DNA of 47,172 nucleotides, taken from contig JAUNVF010000014.1 in the NCBI GenBank assembly GCA_030537815.1, forward strand, positions 1-47,172, written 5' to 3'. The stretch's first letter is position 1, and each line of letters begins with the position of its first letter. The notes under the pieces are model-generated. The model searched no databases, was not told the origin of the DNA, and saw only the letters and a program-made list of their open reading frames with translations. This document shows positions 16,937 to 26,280 of the stretch, piece by piece. This stretch comes from Tissierellia bacterium. GTDB lineage: Bacteria; Bacillota; Clostridia; Tissierellales; Peptoniphilaceae. Position numbers and translations under genes: made by a program.

Positions 16937-18223
16937 TTAATATCCTGTAGCTGACATCTTATTGAATCCAAGCTCATTTGTTGCTCCAGTGATCGCTTGA
17001 ATTTCAACCATTATAGATCCGTCTTCTCTTAATGATCCGTCGAATCCTCCTGCGATGATATCAGTGTAATCGAGTGAACCGATTACTTTATCCAATTTTG
17101 GAAGTATTATAGTTTCGTTAGCATTACCTGCTGTTACACAAGCGTCAGCTAGTGGGTCAGCATCAGCTAATGACTGGCTTGCACCATCTCTACCTGCGTA
17201 CTCATCAGTAATGATAACTGTTTTAATATTCTTGCCCGCAAGTTTCTTTGCGTTCATGATTAGGTCTGTATCAGGATTACCAAAACCTTCTTGTGAAACC
17301 ACAGCACCGTCTAAATTCAAGAATTCAGCTAGTTTTGCGGTCATATTAGATGATCTTTCCTTATCTGCAAGGAATACATTCTCATTTGTAACAATTACTC
17401 CTACAAAATTGATATCCTTACCATGTCTGCCATATAATGCCTTGACTACAGGATTATTTTGGTGATGATAAGTAGTATTCTTATCGCATGCAGATACACA
17501 GTTTCCACTTACAATAGCCCCATCCATTGTCTCCGTTGGATATAGGATTGTAGGTATGATTTGCTTTCCATCTACACCATAAACATAAGTGTCATGAAGA
17601 AGTCCCTGTGTTTGAATCATCTGAACATAAGCTACCTTAGGAAGATCGCCAAGTTCTTTTGCCTGCTCAAAAAGAGGCTTTGTTTCGAATACTTCAACTT
17701 CGTCAGGTTCCACATCTCTACCTGCTTCTCCCAGATAAGCTGCAGCTTTTAGCCCTGCCATTCTTACTGCTTTTTCATGAGCATGCGCTTCAATTCCTTC
17801 CTGTCTCTCAATATTGATTACAACATTGTTTAGAGCAGAGAAAGGAGTAAACTCGGCACCGGGACCGCACATATCAACGATTCCTTCTTGGAAACCAACG
17901 ATTTTACCAACAGTCATAACGGATGCACCCTTTAATACATGGGTCTTTCCTGAACCAACCATGTCTACTTTGTTAACCATTCCCGGGAAAACCGCTCCTG
18001 GTCCATCAACTTTAACACGGGGTTCTATGACGTCTTTGACCGGTGTGATTCTTACACTCTCACCTGGTCTTGCCAGTTCTACGTCTACATTCGTAATATG
18101 CTCGTCTTCTTTGATGAGCTCAATCAACTCATCTTTGTTGACATAAAGCACATGATCTTCAACCTTGGTACTGTCACCAAACTGAACATCTTTAATTAGG
18201 ATATTTCCTAATTCTAGACGCAT
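16937..18223 (-). CDS. grdE: Glycine reductase protein B proprotein (pyruvoyl precursor)
   Basis: GrdE is made as a proprotein that cleaves itself at an Asn-Cys bond. The Cys becomes the pyruvoyl group that binds glycine. The 428-residue protein has Asn241-Cys242 in the sequence AIVSGNCVSACDKNTTYHHQ, matching the known cleavage site. The two products, about 25 and 20 kDa, join the GrdB selenoprotein. The ATG follows AGGAGGTGAGTCT. It is the first grd gene behind trxB, separated by a perfect 24-nt palindrome. Sarcosine or betaine paralogs are similar, but the N-terminus and cluster suit glycine. Confidence 0.95.
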   Translation of the reverse strand: MRLELGNILIKDVQFGDSTKVEDHVLYVNKDELIELIKEDEHITNVDVELARPGESVRITPVKDVIEPRVKVDGPGAVFPGMVNKVDMVGSGKTHVLKGASVMTVGKIVGFQEGIVDMCGPGAEFTPFSALNNVVINIERQEGIEAHAHEKAVRMAGLKAAAYLGEAGRDVEPDEVEVFETKPLFEQAKELGDLPKVAYVQMIQTQGLLHDTYVYGVDGKQIIPTILYPTETMDGAIVSGNCVSACDKNTTYHHQNNPVVKALYGRHGKDINFVGVIVTNENVFLADKERSSNMTAKLAEFLNLDGAVVSQEGFGNPDTDLIMNAKKLAGKNIKTVIITDEYAGRDGASQSLADADPLADACVTAGNANETIILPKLDKVIGSLDYTDIIAGGFDGSLREDGSIMVEIQAITGATNELGFNKMSATGY

Positions 18224-18246
18224 AGACTCACCTCCTAAATATTTTA

Positions 18247-18270
18247 TTTAATATGGCTAGCCATATTAAA
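18247..18270. repeat. Perfect 24-nt palindrome between trxB and grdE
   Basis: Arms TTTAATATGGCT are perfectly symmetric. It sits in the short gap where other clusters carry trxA. It may be an operator, an RNA hairpin for processing, or a weak terminator. Confidence 0.6.
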
Positions 18271-18280
18271 GACTAAATAA

Positions 18281-19213
18281 TCACTCGCCAGCTTTGAGTT
18301 CTTTACCTGCAACAAATGCCGCTATAGCTCCATCTGCAGCAGCGGTAACGACCTGCCTGAGTGTCTTTTTCCTAACATCTCCGGCGGCATAGACCCCTTT
18401 GATTTCAGTTCTCATATCTTCATCTGTTACGATATAAGAATCCTCGAGTTTAAGCTGACCTTCGAATAGATCGGTTGAGGGAATATTTCCTACATAGATA
18501 AAGACTCCAAATGTCGGTTGATCAGGATCTACTTTGATTTCTCTCAAATCACCGGTAACCGTATCCCTTAAAACAAAGGATTTTAAAAGTCCCTCGCCTC
18601 TAAATTCAATTACCTCACTATTCCAAATAAAATCAATTTTTTTATTATTAAATGCAGCTTCTTGAGAAACCGCGTCTGCTTTCAATTTATCTCTTCTGTG
18701 TATAATAGTTACTTTTCTACCAAATTTAGTTAGGTATATGGCTTCGTCTACAGCGGAATTTCCTCCGCCTACTACATATATATCGAGACCTTCAAAAAAT
18801 GGCGCATCGCAAGTAGCACAATATGCTATACCTTTTCCGGTAAATTCTTTTTCACCGACAATGCCCAATTTTCTAGGCGAAGCCCCTGTTGCTATTATCA
18901 CAGATTTTGCCTTGTACTCTTTTTTATGAGTCTTGATTATCTTAATATCCGGCTTTAAATCGACTTTTTCAATTCTATCGATTACGATTTCCGCACCAAA
19001 TTCCTCTGCCTGCCTGACCATTAAATCGACAAGCTCCGGTCCTTTAATTCCAATTTCAGTTCCGGGATAATTTTCTATTAAATTTGTGCTTGCAGCTTGA
19101 CCGCCTTCTTTTTCTTTCTCTATCACGAGAACTTTATTGCCCTGTCTCGATCCATATAATGCAGCAGTCAGTCCCGCCGGAGCTGCACCTAAGATTATTA
19201 TATCATAAATCAT
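18281..19213 (-). CDS. trxB: Thioredoxin reductase
   Basis: TrxB passes electrons from NAD(P)H through FAD to a disulfide partner. In this cluster it should regenerate selenoprotein A through thioredoxin. The 310-residue flavoprotein has the FAD motif ILGAAPAGLTAALYGSRQG, the redox site Cys132-Ala-Thr-Cys135, the pyridine nucleotide motif VVGGGNSAVDEA with HRRDKLKA, and the C-terminal FAD motif GVYAAGDVR. The neighbouring trxA gene usual in grd operons is absent, so its thioredoxin must be encoded elsewhere or the protein acts on another carrier. Confidence 0.95.
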   Translation of the reverse strand: MIYDIIILGAAPAGLTAALYGSRQGNKVLVIEKEKEGGQAASTNLIENYPGTEIGIKGPELVDLMVRQAEEFGAEIVIDRIEKVDLKPDIKIIKTHKKEYKAKSVIIATGASPRKLGIVGEKEFTGKGIAYCATCDAPFFEGLDIYVVGGGNSAVDEAIYLTKFGRKVTIIHRRDKLKADAVSQEAAFNNKKIDFIWNSEVIEFRGEGLLKSFVLRDTVTGDLREIKVDPDQPTFGVFIYVGNIPSTDLFEGQLKLEDSYIVTDEDMRTEIKGVYAAGDVRKKTLRQVVTAAADGAIAAFVAGKELKAGE

Positions 19214-19369
19214 CTAAAAAACCCCTTTATTTTAATGATTATGACTCTAATATATTCTTACCCATATAAATAAATTTAAATAACAATTTGTGAATTTGTA
19301 ATTAAATATGGATATACTTCGCTTATCTAAAGCAATTCGTTATTGGCATAATCTTATCGTACATTAATT

Positions 19370-19398
19370 ATTATACATTGTATCCTTTTAAAAGTAAA
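19370..19398 (-). promoter_or_regulatory. Promoter of the trxB-grd operon
   Basis: On the minus strand TTTACT (19393-19398), 17 nt, then TATAAT (19370-19375). The transcript would have a leader of about 150 nt before trxB. I recognise no riboswitch in that leader. Confidence 0.7.
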
Positions 19399-19448
19399 GT
19401 TTAATCTTCAAATGGCATTAAAATGTCTTTCAATTAATTATTCAGAGC

Positions 19449-19913
19449 CTACCTCATCCCAGGAAAATTTAATTGTCTTAATGCCTCAAATAAAATTATA
19501 TTCGCACAATTAGATAAATTCAAAGATCTGGTACTACTTTTTATCATGGGAATCCTTATGCTCATTCCCCTGTCAGAATTTATAATCTCTTCCGGCAAAC
19601 CTTTTGACTCTTTACCAAAGAGTATGAAATCACCATCTCTGTATTCCAGCTCATCATATCTTTTATCTGCTTTAGTAGTAGCAAAGAAGATTCTCGCATC
19701 GCCAATCGCCTTTAAAAACTCACTGTAATTATCATGTATGACAAGATCTACATCCTTCCAATAATCCAAACCCGATCTCCTTATCGACTTATCGTCTAAA
19801 TGAAATGGAAATGGTCTTATTAGATGAAGTCTACTCGAAGTCAAAAGGCATGATCTTCCAATATTACCGGTATTTGCCGGCATTTCGGGTTCATGCAATG
19901 CGATATTTATCAT
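19449..19913 (-). CDS. trmL: tRNA (cytidine(34)-2'-O)-methyltransferase
   Basis: TrmL methylates the ribose of the wobble nucleotide in some leucine tRNAs. The 154-residue protein has the single-domain SPOUT fold pattern: EPEMPANTGNIGR at the N-terminus, the SAM-binding FGKESKGLPEE loop at about 97-107, and IPM...RSLNLSNCANIILFEAL at the C-terminal knot. The start overlaps the preceding phosphatase stop by ATGA. Confidence 0.94.
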   Translation of the reverse strand: MINIALHEPEMPANTGNIGRSCLLTSSRLHLIRPFPFHLDDKSIRRSGLDYWKDVDLVIHDNYSEFLKAIGDARIFFATTKADKRYDELEYRDGDFILFGKESKGLPEEIINSDRGMSIRIPMIKSSTRSLNLSNCANIILFEALRQLNFPGMR

Positions 19914-20722
19914 AAAATCCCTCTCTTAAACATATAGTCGATAGCTTTAGCTACACCATCAGATTTAAGATCATCTGTCGTATAATCTGAGACTTGTTTA
20001 ACTGAATCCAAAGCATTGCCCATGGAAATACCAAAGCCCGAATTCATAATCATCTCTATATCATTATCGTAGTCTCCTATAGTAGCAGTTTGACTTATGT
20101 CGATCTTTAAATCATCGGCCAGCATTTTAAGTCCATTGTACTTTGACACATTATCTTTCATGACCTCAATTGTTTCAGGACCGCTTTTTGTAATTGCCAA
20201 GCCTTTTCCCTTAAGAATTTCTTCTACTTCACCGGAAGGATCGACGATTACAAATTTAGTTATGCCCTTGCCACGCTCTATCGCAGCATCGATAGCATTT
20301 TTTGATATATGAAGCGAAACTTGAAACTCATATGGATCGACATCATTTGTAATCATATGATTGAGTCTTTTGTACCAAAAACTCTTCGAATAAAATGTGT
20401 CTATATCGTAAAATTGATAATATAATTTCCTCTCGTCGCATAATTCGGCTATATACAAAGAAACCGAATCATCTATGGAGTCATAATGGATAAGCTCTCC
20501 CCTGTCATTGAATACGACAGCTCCATTGCTGCCGATTATAGGGATATCCAATCCGTATCTGTCGGCAAAAAACCTCGCAGATGTATGAATCCTTCCCGTT
20601 ATAAATACGGGAAGAACTCCTATTTTTTGTATTCTTTTTATCGCCTTTAAATTCTCTTCAGATATTCTATTTTCGTATATTAATGTACCATCTAAATCGG
20701 AAGCAAAAATCTTTATTTTCAA
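19910..20722 (-). CDS. Cof-type HAD family phosphatase
   Basis: The 270-residue protein has HAD motif I with Asp9 and Asp11 in SDLDGT, motif II VFITGR, a C2-type cap domain and motif IV IGDYDNDIEMI. Cof-type HADs hydrolyse sugar phosphates, flavin phosphates or similar metabolites; the substrate here is unknown. I place the start at the TTG at 20720-20722 because GAGGAG stands 6 nt before it, giving MKIKIFASDLDG. An upstream TTG at 20746 has no such site. It is coupled to trmL. Confidence 0.88.
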   Translation of the reverse strand: MKIKIFASDLDGTLIYENRISEENLKAIKRIQKIGVLPVFITGRIHTSARFFADRYGLDIPIIGSNGAVVFNDRGELIHYDSIDDSVSLYIAELCDERKLYYQFYDIDTFYSKSFWYKRLNHMITNDVDPYEFQVSLHISKNAIDAAIERGKGITKFVIVDPSGEVEEILKGKGLAITKSGPETIEVMKDNVSKYNGLKMLADDLKIDISQTATIGDYDNDIEMIMNSGFGISMGNALDSVKQVSDYTTDDLKSDGVAKAIDYMFKRGIL

Positions 20723-20751
20723 TCTATTCTCCTCACTTTTCAACAATTCTT

Positions 20752-22152
20752 CTAGTTTTTTCTAATAACTTGATCGATAGCGGGATAATAGGTCAGACCC
20801 AAGCTAGTCACTTCACCTGTACTCTCATTTCTCTTATATGCTTCATATGCACTTCCGGTTATACCCGGTCTATCTACAACCTGAGTTCCCGGAGCTAGAG
20901 ATGAATCATTTATATATGTCGTCGAATACGGAATAGAATATAAAAATTCATTATATAAAGTAACTTCGTAATTTTTTACTTCTGTATCTCCCCATATTTC
21001 AAAATAAATCCTTCCCGGTTCATAATAGCTCTTTATTAATATTGGAAAATCATATTGATTTCTAAAGACCAAATCTGCTGATCCATATTCAATCGTCGCA
21101 TCAAGTCCGCCTTCAGCATAGCTCATCTTCATGGAATGAGGTGATCTGTTGATTATCTCGAGATCAGCCTTTAAAGCCGCTTGATATAAAGCTGTAGAAG
21201 TTTGACAAACTCCTCCTCCCATCCCTGGGACTTCTTTATTGTCGACGATTACGACTGCCTCCATATAACCTTTGTCGGCCGTAGTATCTCCTATCTGATC
21301 ATTAACACTGAAAGTCTCACCGGGTCCAACGACGACGCCATTCAGATATGATGTAGATACTTCTATATTGGTTACCCTCTGCCAAAATCCAGTTCTAAAA
21401 TACGATTCTGCAGATCCGATAACTCCATTGATTCTATCAGCTTTTGCAAGATAATTGGGATCTACCGGTATGCTCACGACAGGAATTTGTATCTTCTCTC
21501 CTGTCAATTTATTTTCATCTATAAATTTCTTTAACTGATCGACATCTATATCTCTTCCGTCTTCTCCAGGAAGGGCAAAAACCTTATCATTTTCTGCATC
21601 ATATTGGAATTTTCCATTTATAGGATCGATATGGATATCATCCGACATCTTGTTTATAATTCCTTCGAGAATATCATCATTTAGCTTTAGATCCAAATCG
21701 ATATCGACCGGATTCTCTTTTAGCTCTTCAATCTTTTTGAGATTTTCTTCAGAATCGGATTCCCTTCCAAGATTAAATGCCTTCTTGGTTGCTTCGTCAT
21801 AATCATAATCGAACCCCAGTTCCCTCAAGCTGTATTTATAGTTAAAATCGTCTTTGTAGAATTCAATTTGCATTTCATCTAAATCATGGTCATATTCATC
21901 TTTTAAAATCTCAACAGAAGTCAATCTGCTCTTTCCCGACAGTTTATTTCCCTTAATGCTAACTCCATCGTATATTCCAAGAGAATTTAAAAGTTCCCAT
22001 TTATTTAATTTTGATTGATTGTATACCTCTGCTTCGGATATTTTTGAATTTGTTCCATTTGGAATCGCCTGAACATTTACACATGCACCGAGTAAAGTCA
22101 GTGCAATAATTATAATCGCCATTTTTTTCCATATGGATATATTTGATATCAT
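20752..22152 (-). CDS. VanW family protein (paralog 1)
   Basis: A 466-residue exported protein. The N-terminus has a hydrophobic segment ending in LLGAC, a possible lipobox. Residues about 120-220 resemble the YoaR-type peptidoglycan-binding-like region. The VanW domain (about 240-400) contains GETFSVNDQIGDTT, the hallmark MGGGVCQTSTALYQAAL and HSMKMSYAEGG. Its biochemical role is unknown, but context and domain suggest cell-wall association. The best Shine-Dalgarno (AGGAGG) is rather far (about 14 nt) from the ATG, so the start is uncertain. The paralog lies directly upstream. Confidence 0.87.
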   Translation of the reverse strand: MISNISIWKKMAIIIIALTLLGACVNVQAIPNGTNSKISEAEVYNQSKLNKWELLNSLGIYDGVSIKGNKLSGKSRLTSVEILKDEYDHDLDEMQIEFYKDDFNYKYSLRELGFDYDYDEATKKAFNLGRESDSEENLKKIEELKENPVDIDLDLKLNDDILEGIINKMSDDIHIDPINGKFQYDAENDKVFALPGEDGRDIDVDQLKKFIDENKLTGEKIQIPVVSIPVDPNYLAKADRINGVIGSAESYFRTGFWQRVTNIEVSTSYLNGVVVGPGETFSVNDQIGDTTADKGYMEAVVIVDNKEVPGMGGGVCQTSTALYQAALKADLEIINRSPHSMKMSYAEGGLDATIEYGSADLVFRNQYDFPILIKSYYEPGRIYFEIWGDTEVKNYEVTLYNEFLYSIPYSTTYINDSSLAPGTQVVDRPGITGSAYEAYKRNESTGEVTSLGLTYYPAIDQVIRKN

Positions 22153-22289
22153 CCTTCTTATGCAGCCTCCTAACTGTCCTTGTTAGCTAATCGTAACATA
22201 GAAAATATATATTATCAAGAATAAATAATTTCTAGATTTAGTCTATATTCAAACTAAATTACAGAGAAACTTGAGTTATAGAAAAATCA

Positions 22290-23717
22290 TTATTCTTCAC
22301 TTTCATCAATATTATCTCCACTGTCATCTGATTCGCTTTCCACCGACGGTCCCTGAACAACTATTCTATTTACTGCAGGATAATAAGAAGTCCCTAAGTA
22401 CTCGACCTCTCCTGTCGCTTCATTCTTTCTATATGCATTGTAAGCGGCTCCACTTGCTCCTTCAGATTTCACATATGAACTTCCGGGTTCAATATCTCCG
22501 TCATATTCATAAACCGTATCATAATCTATCGTATATTCTAGTTCTGAAAACAAACTTATATCATAATTTTTTACATTTGTATCGCCAAGCACTTCAAAGC
22601 TTACCTGACCCTCTGAAAAATATCCCCTAATCAATATTGGAAAATCGTAATTATTTCTAAAAGACATGTCGCAAAGACCGTATTCTACAGCCGCGTCTAG
22701 GCCGGGCAACGAATATGGCATTATCAATGTATGCGCCTGTCTGTCTACTATCTCCAAGCCAGCTCTGAGAACAGCCTGATAAAGCGTCGTCGATGTCTGA
22801 CAAACACCTCCACCCATTCCGGGAACTTCTTTTGTACCTACCAATACAATTGCCTCCTGGTAGCCCTTATCATAAGTCGTATCGCCAATCCAACCATTTA
22901 AACTAAAAACTTCGCCCGGAGCGACAACTACACCATCGACAGCATTGGTAGACACTTCGATATTCGTTGCCCTTTCCCAATACCATTGGTTAAATTCTGT
23001 AGTTGCAGAACCTATTACTCCATTAACCCTCTTTGCAAGCTCGTCATGTTGTGGACTCACAGCTATCTCTGTTGTCGGTATCTCTATTTTAGCATTATCT
23101 TTTAAAATCAATAATTCATTTTTTAACAATTCTCTATCTACTTCCAGACCGGGTTCACCGGAAACTGCAACTACTTCATTATTATCGTAGTCAAATTTAT
23201 AACCTCCCGGCTGAGCTTCTATCATTATGTCTTCGTTTATAGAATTTATTATATCGTCGATTATGTCCGGATTAGGTTTTAATTCCAAGGGAATATCTAC
23301 ATTATTTTCAACTAAATCCTTTATAAGCTCGAGTTTTTGTTCGTCACTTCCCTCTCTACCGTATTTAAATGCCTTTTGAGTCGCCTCGTCATAATCATAA
23401 TAAAATCCTAGCTGTCTAAAGCTGTATTCATAATTTTTATCGCCATAGCTAAGATTTACTTTTTTCTCATCCAAGAGATGCTCATTTGCTGCTTTTAATT
23501 CTTCTACAGCCACCAATCTTGCCTTAGCTGTAAAACTCTGTCCATTTATTTTAACTCCTTCGTAAATTCCAAGAGAGTCCAATAATTGCCTATCTGTGAG
23601 TTCGCTCTGACTCTTACTTTTTTCAGGGGTTATATCCTCATTATTAGAATTGCAAGAACAAATCGATATCGATATCAATAAAACCAAAGATATCAAGAGC
23701 TTTTTATTTTTGTACAT
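22290..23717 (-). CDS. VanW family protein (paralog 2), lipoprotein
   Basis: A 475-residue paralog of the protein at 20752 with the same architecture: signal peptide with lipobox ICSC, linker, peptidoglycan-binding-like region, then VanW domain with GEVFSLNGWIGDTT and MGGGVCQTSTTLYQAVL. Both share LLDSLGIY.GVKI and YDYDEATQKAF.YGRE. It adds an acidic tail (about 25 residues) absent in the other copy. An in-frame TTG at 23720 exists, but GGAGG stands 5 nt before the ATG at 23717, so I use that. The start codon touches the nth stop (TGATG). Confidence 0.88.
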   Translation of the reverse strand: MYKNKKLLISLVLLISISICSCNSNNEDITPEKSKSQSELTDRQLLDSLGIYEGVKINGQSFTAKARLVAVEELKAANEHLLDEKKVNLSYGDKNYEYSFRQLGFYYDYDEATQKAFKYGREGSDEQKLELIKDLVENNVDIPLELKPNPDIIDDIINSINEDIMIEAQPGGYKFDYDNNEVVAVSGEPGLEVDRELLKNELLILKDNAKIEIPTTEIAVSPQHDELAKRVNGVIGSATTEFNQWYWERATNIEVSTNAVDGVVVAPGEVFSLNGWIGDTTYDKGYQEAIVLVGTKEVPGMGGGVCQTSTTLYQAVLRAGLEIVDRQAHTLIMPYSLPGLDAAVEYGLCDMSFRNNYDFPILIRGYFSEGQVSFEVLGDTNVKNYDISLFSELEYTIDYDTVYEYDGDIEPGSSYVKSEGASGAAYNAYRKNEATGEVEYLGTSYYPAVNRIVVQGPSVESESDDSGDNIDESEE

Positions 23718-24364
23718 CAATTCCTCCTATATTTATAATCAAGGCATACAAGATTTATATCACATTCAAAGCATAGCGGATTTCTTGCCTTACAAACCCT
23801 TCTGCCATGGTATATCAATCTATGATGTGTATCTGTCCACTCGTTTTTAGGTAAGATTTTCATCAACTGCATTTCAGTATCTGCAACATTTTTAGCATTT
23901 GCCAATCCTATCCTATTTGAAACTCTAAACACATGAGTATCGACCGCAATCGCCTGTATCCCGAATGCATTAGAAGCGACTACATTTGCCGTTTTTCTTC
24001 CTACGCCAGGAAGCTTCATCAATAGAGGAATGGTCTTAGGGACTTCTCCCCCGAATTCTTCTTTCAGTATATTGCAAGTTGCGATTATATTTTTACTTTT
24101 AGATTTATATAGACCGCAAGATTTAATCATCTCACTAAGTTTTTCCTCACCCAATTCGATATAATCCTCAGCTGTCCTACAAATTTTAAATAATGGCTCC
24201 GTAACCTTATTAACTCTTATATCTGTGCATTGTGCTGATAATATGGTCGCTATAAGAAGGTCGAGTGGTGTTTTGAAATTCAGCTCCGGCTTAGCTTCCG
24301 GGTAAATGCGCTTTAAAATATCTATGACCTCTAAGGCTTCTTTTTTCATCAATTTTTTTCTCAT
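23717..24364 (-). CDS. nth: Endonuclease III
   Basis: Nth is a DNA glycosylase/AP lyase that removes oxidised pyrimidines. The 215-residue protein has the helix-hairpin-helix LPGVGRKTANVVAS with the catalytic Lys124, the catalytic Asp142 in VDTHVFR, and the [4Fe-4S] ligands Cys191, Cys198, Cys201 and Cys207 with family spacing (C-x6-C-x2-C-x5-C). The ATG follows the DUF503 stop directly. It is coupled to the VanW gene downstream. Confidence 0.96.
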   Translation of the reverse strand: MRKKLMKKEALEVIDILKRIYPEAKPELNFKTPLDLLIATILSAQCTDIRVNKVTEPLFKICRTAEDYIELGEEKLSEMIKSCGLYKSKSKNIIATCNILKEEFGGEVPKTIPLLMKLPGVGRKTANVVASNAFGIQAIAVDTHVFRVSNRIGLANAKNVADTEMQLMKILPKNEWTDTHHRLIYHGRRVCKARNPLCFECDINLVCLDYKYRRN

Positions 24365-24643
24365 CTAGTATTCCTCATAAAAAGAATCATATACTTCGAC
24401 ATCATCTCTTTCAATCATATTAAGGGCTTCGTCAAATGTCTTTCTCAGTATATCTCTATTATTGCTTACATTGGCACATGCGATATATAGAGAATTGTGT
24501 ATCTCGTAATCTCCTACTTCTGCCACTGCTATTTTATACTTATTTTGAAGTCTTTTTATAATACTACTCCTCCTCATCCTCTTATCTTTTAGTGAAAAAG
24601 AGTCCATAATTCTAATCTTGTAAATATATTTAGCAAAAAACAT
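24365..24643 (-). CDS. DUF503 family protein (YlxP-like)
   Basis: A 92-residue protein with the DUF503 pattern: short strands, SFSLKDKRMRRSSIIKRLQNKY with the conserved LKDKR helix, and VAEVGDYEIHNSLYIACANVS. The function is unknown; some relatives lie in the ribosome-maturation cluster and others in DNA repair contexts, as here next to nth. I choose the ATG at 24643 because AAAGGTGA stands 4-5 nt upstream. The in-frame TTG at 24664 lacks such a site. Confidence 0.85.
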   Translation of the reverse strand: MFFAKYIYKIRIMDSFSLKDKRMRRSSIIKRLQNKYKIAVAEVGDYEIHNSLYIACANVSNNRDILRKTFDEALNMIERDDVEVYDSFYEEY

Positions 24644-24814
24644 AAAATCACCTTTAAATCCCAATCAATTCATAATTTCCAATCTTTAAACAAGATTATT
24701 ATATCATTACAATCAATTCAATCAAAGAGAAATATAATTTTCTATAATTTTATCAAAAAGGATTAAAATTCTATATTCGATTTATTTCTAAAGCTATTCT
24801 CTTTTGGGCATAAA

Positions 24815-24848
24815 AAAATGCCGCACTTTATATCAAGTGCAGCATTTT
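24815..24848 (-). terminator. Terminator of kbl
   Basis: AAAATGC/GCATTTT and GCACTT/AAGTGC pair with one internal C-A mismatch and a 5-nt loop. The minus strand ends in seven T. Confidence 0.85.
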
Positions 24849-24854
24849 GTGTAT

Positions 24855-26042
24855 TTAAATTAATCCCATTTCCTTGCCGACTTTTTCAAAAGCATCTACA
24901 GCTCTATCCAGTTCTTCATGAGTATGAGCCGCTGATAACATACATCTTACCCTTCCTGTTCCCTTTGGAACGGTTGGGAATACTATTGCTGATGTAAATA
25001 CTCCATTATCCTTTAATTTTCTCGAGAATTCCATCGCATCCGATTCTTTTCCTATTATTACAGGAGTGATTGGCGTCTCGCTATTTCCGGTATTAAAGCC
25101 TAATTTACCTAGCTTTTCTTTAAAATACTTTGCATTATCCCATAATTTCTTTTGATATTCATCTGTCTCCATAAGTATTTCTATGGCTTCCGTGGCGGCT
25201 GCAGTATCGGCAGGCGTCAACATAGTGCTGAATAGTATAGGTCTTGCCCTATGACTCAACCATTGGTAAGCAGTTTCATTACAGGCGACATATCCACCTA
25301 TTACTCCTATAGCCTTTGAAAGAGTTCCTATTACAAAATCAATTCTTCCATGCAATCCGAAATGGTCGACTGTTCCCCTGCCATTTTCACCTAAAACCCC
25401 TGACCCATGAGCATCATCAACATAAGTCATACAATTATATTTCTCGGCTAATTCAACTATTTCAGGCAGCTTTGCCAAATCTCCGTCCATCGAGAATACG
25501 CCATCAGTTATTATCAGGCAATTCTCATATTCGTCTCTATTTTCTTTTAATACTCTTTCTAAATCTTCCATATCACTATGCTTGAAGATTTTCTTGTCAG
25601 CCCTACTTAGTCTAACACCATCTATTATTGAAGCATGATTTAAGTCGTCTGAAATAATAAGATCGCCTTTAGCTGTAATCGCTTGGATAGTTCCTGCATT
25701 ACAATTGAATCCCGATTGAAAAACGAAAGCTCTGTCTTCTCTTTTAAATTCAGCTAATTTCTTTTCAAGCTTTTCATGTATATCCATATTACCGATAATT
25801 GTCCTTACAGCTCCGGCACCAACACCGTACTTTTTGACTGCATCTATGGCGGCTTCCTTCATTCTCTCATTTGTAGCAAATCCAAGGTAATTATTGGCAG
25901 AAAGATTTATAATATTCTCTGCGCCATCCAGTTTAATCTCAGGTTTATTTGGCCCTTCCAAAACAGGAAGTACTCTATATACACCATCTTCTTTCAACTG
26001 TTCTACTTGCTTCTGTAAATTTTTTAATTCATGAACACTCAT
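24855..26042 (-). CDS. kbl: Glycine C-acetyltransferase (2-amino-3-ketobutyrate CoA ligase)
   Basis: Kbl is a PLP enzyme that cleaves 2-amino-3-ketobutyrate with CoA into glycine and acetyl-CoA, the second step of threonine breakdown. The 395-residue length fits. The PLP lysine is Lys243 in [13 protein letters not shown], and [10 protein letters not shown] gives the ring-binding Asp and His. [10 protein letters not shown] and the final [14 protein letters not shown] are typical. In this genome it could feed glycine to the Grd system. The preceding threonine dehydrogenase (tdh) is not in the window, and other alpha-oxoamine synthases are close relatives. Confidence 0.9.
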   Translation of the reverse strand: MSVHELKNLQKQVEQLKEDGVYRVLPVLEGPNKPEIKLDGAENIINLSANNYLGFATNERMKEAAIDAVKKYGVGAGAVRTIIGNMDIHEKLEKKLAEFKREDRAFVFQSGFNCNAGTIQAITAKGDLIISDDLNHASIIDGVRLSRADKKIFKHSDMEDLERVLKENRDEYENCLIITDGVFSMDGDLAKLPEIVELAEKYNCMTYVDDAHGSGVLGENGRGTVDHFGLHGRIDFVIGTLSKAIGVIGGYVACNETAYQWLSHRARPILFSTMLTPADTAAATEAIEILMETDEYQKKLWDNAKYFKEKLGKLGFNTGNSETPITPVIIGKESDAMEFSRKLKDNGVFTSAIVFPTVPKGTGRVRCMLSAAHTHEELDRAVDAFEKVGKEMGLI

Positions 26043-26103
26043 ATTAGCCTCCTATTAAAATTATTGATTTATTTTCCATTTAGGAAAACCATTCGCTAAG
26101 GAT

Positions 26104-26132
26104 ATTATATACAAAATCCTTAACTTTGTAAA
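26104..26132 (-). promoter_or_regulatory. Sigma-A promoter of kbl
   Basis: On the minus strand TTTACA (26127-26132), 17 nt, then TATAAT (26104-26109). The leader is about 55 nt, and AGGAGG precedes the ATG at 26042. Confidence 0.75.
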
Positions 26133-26280
26133 TATTTAATACAATTATTTATCTATTCGTAAATTGTAATGCTTTTTAATTAATCATTAATATAATCCCG
26201 GTTTCTTTTTTATATTCGCTCTGTTATAATAAATAATACAGAATTAACAAATTCATTTTTGACTGCCATTGGAGGCTTTT

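Noticed and set aside
18247..18270. Strong terminator that would separate trxB from grdE
   Set aside because: The palindrome is AT-rich, has no T-run behind it, and grdE has no clear promoter in the 57-bp gap, so the genes are more likely co-transcribed.
22271..22630. 119-codon plus-strand frame opposite the VanW gene
   Set aside because: It lies wholly antisense to the VanW C-terminus, is His/Leu-rich and has no ribosome binding site.
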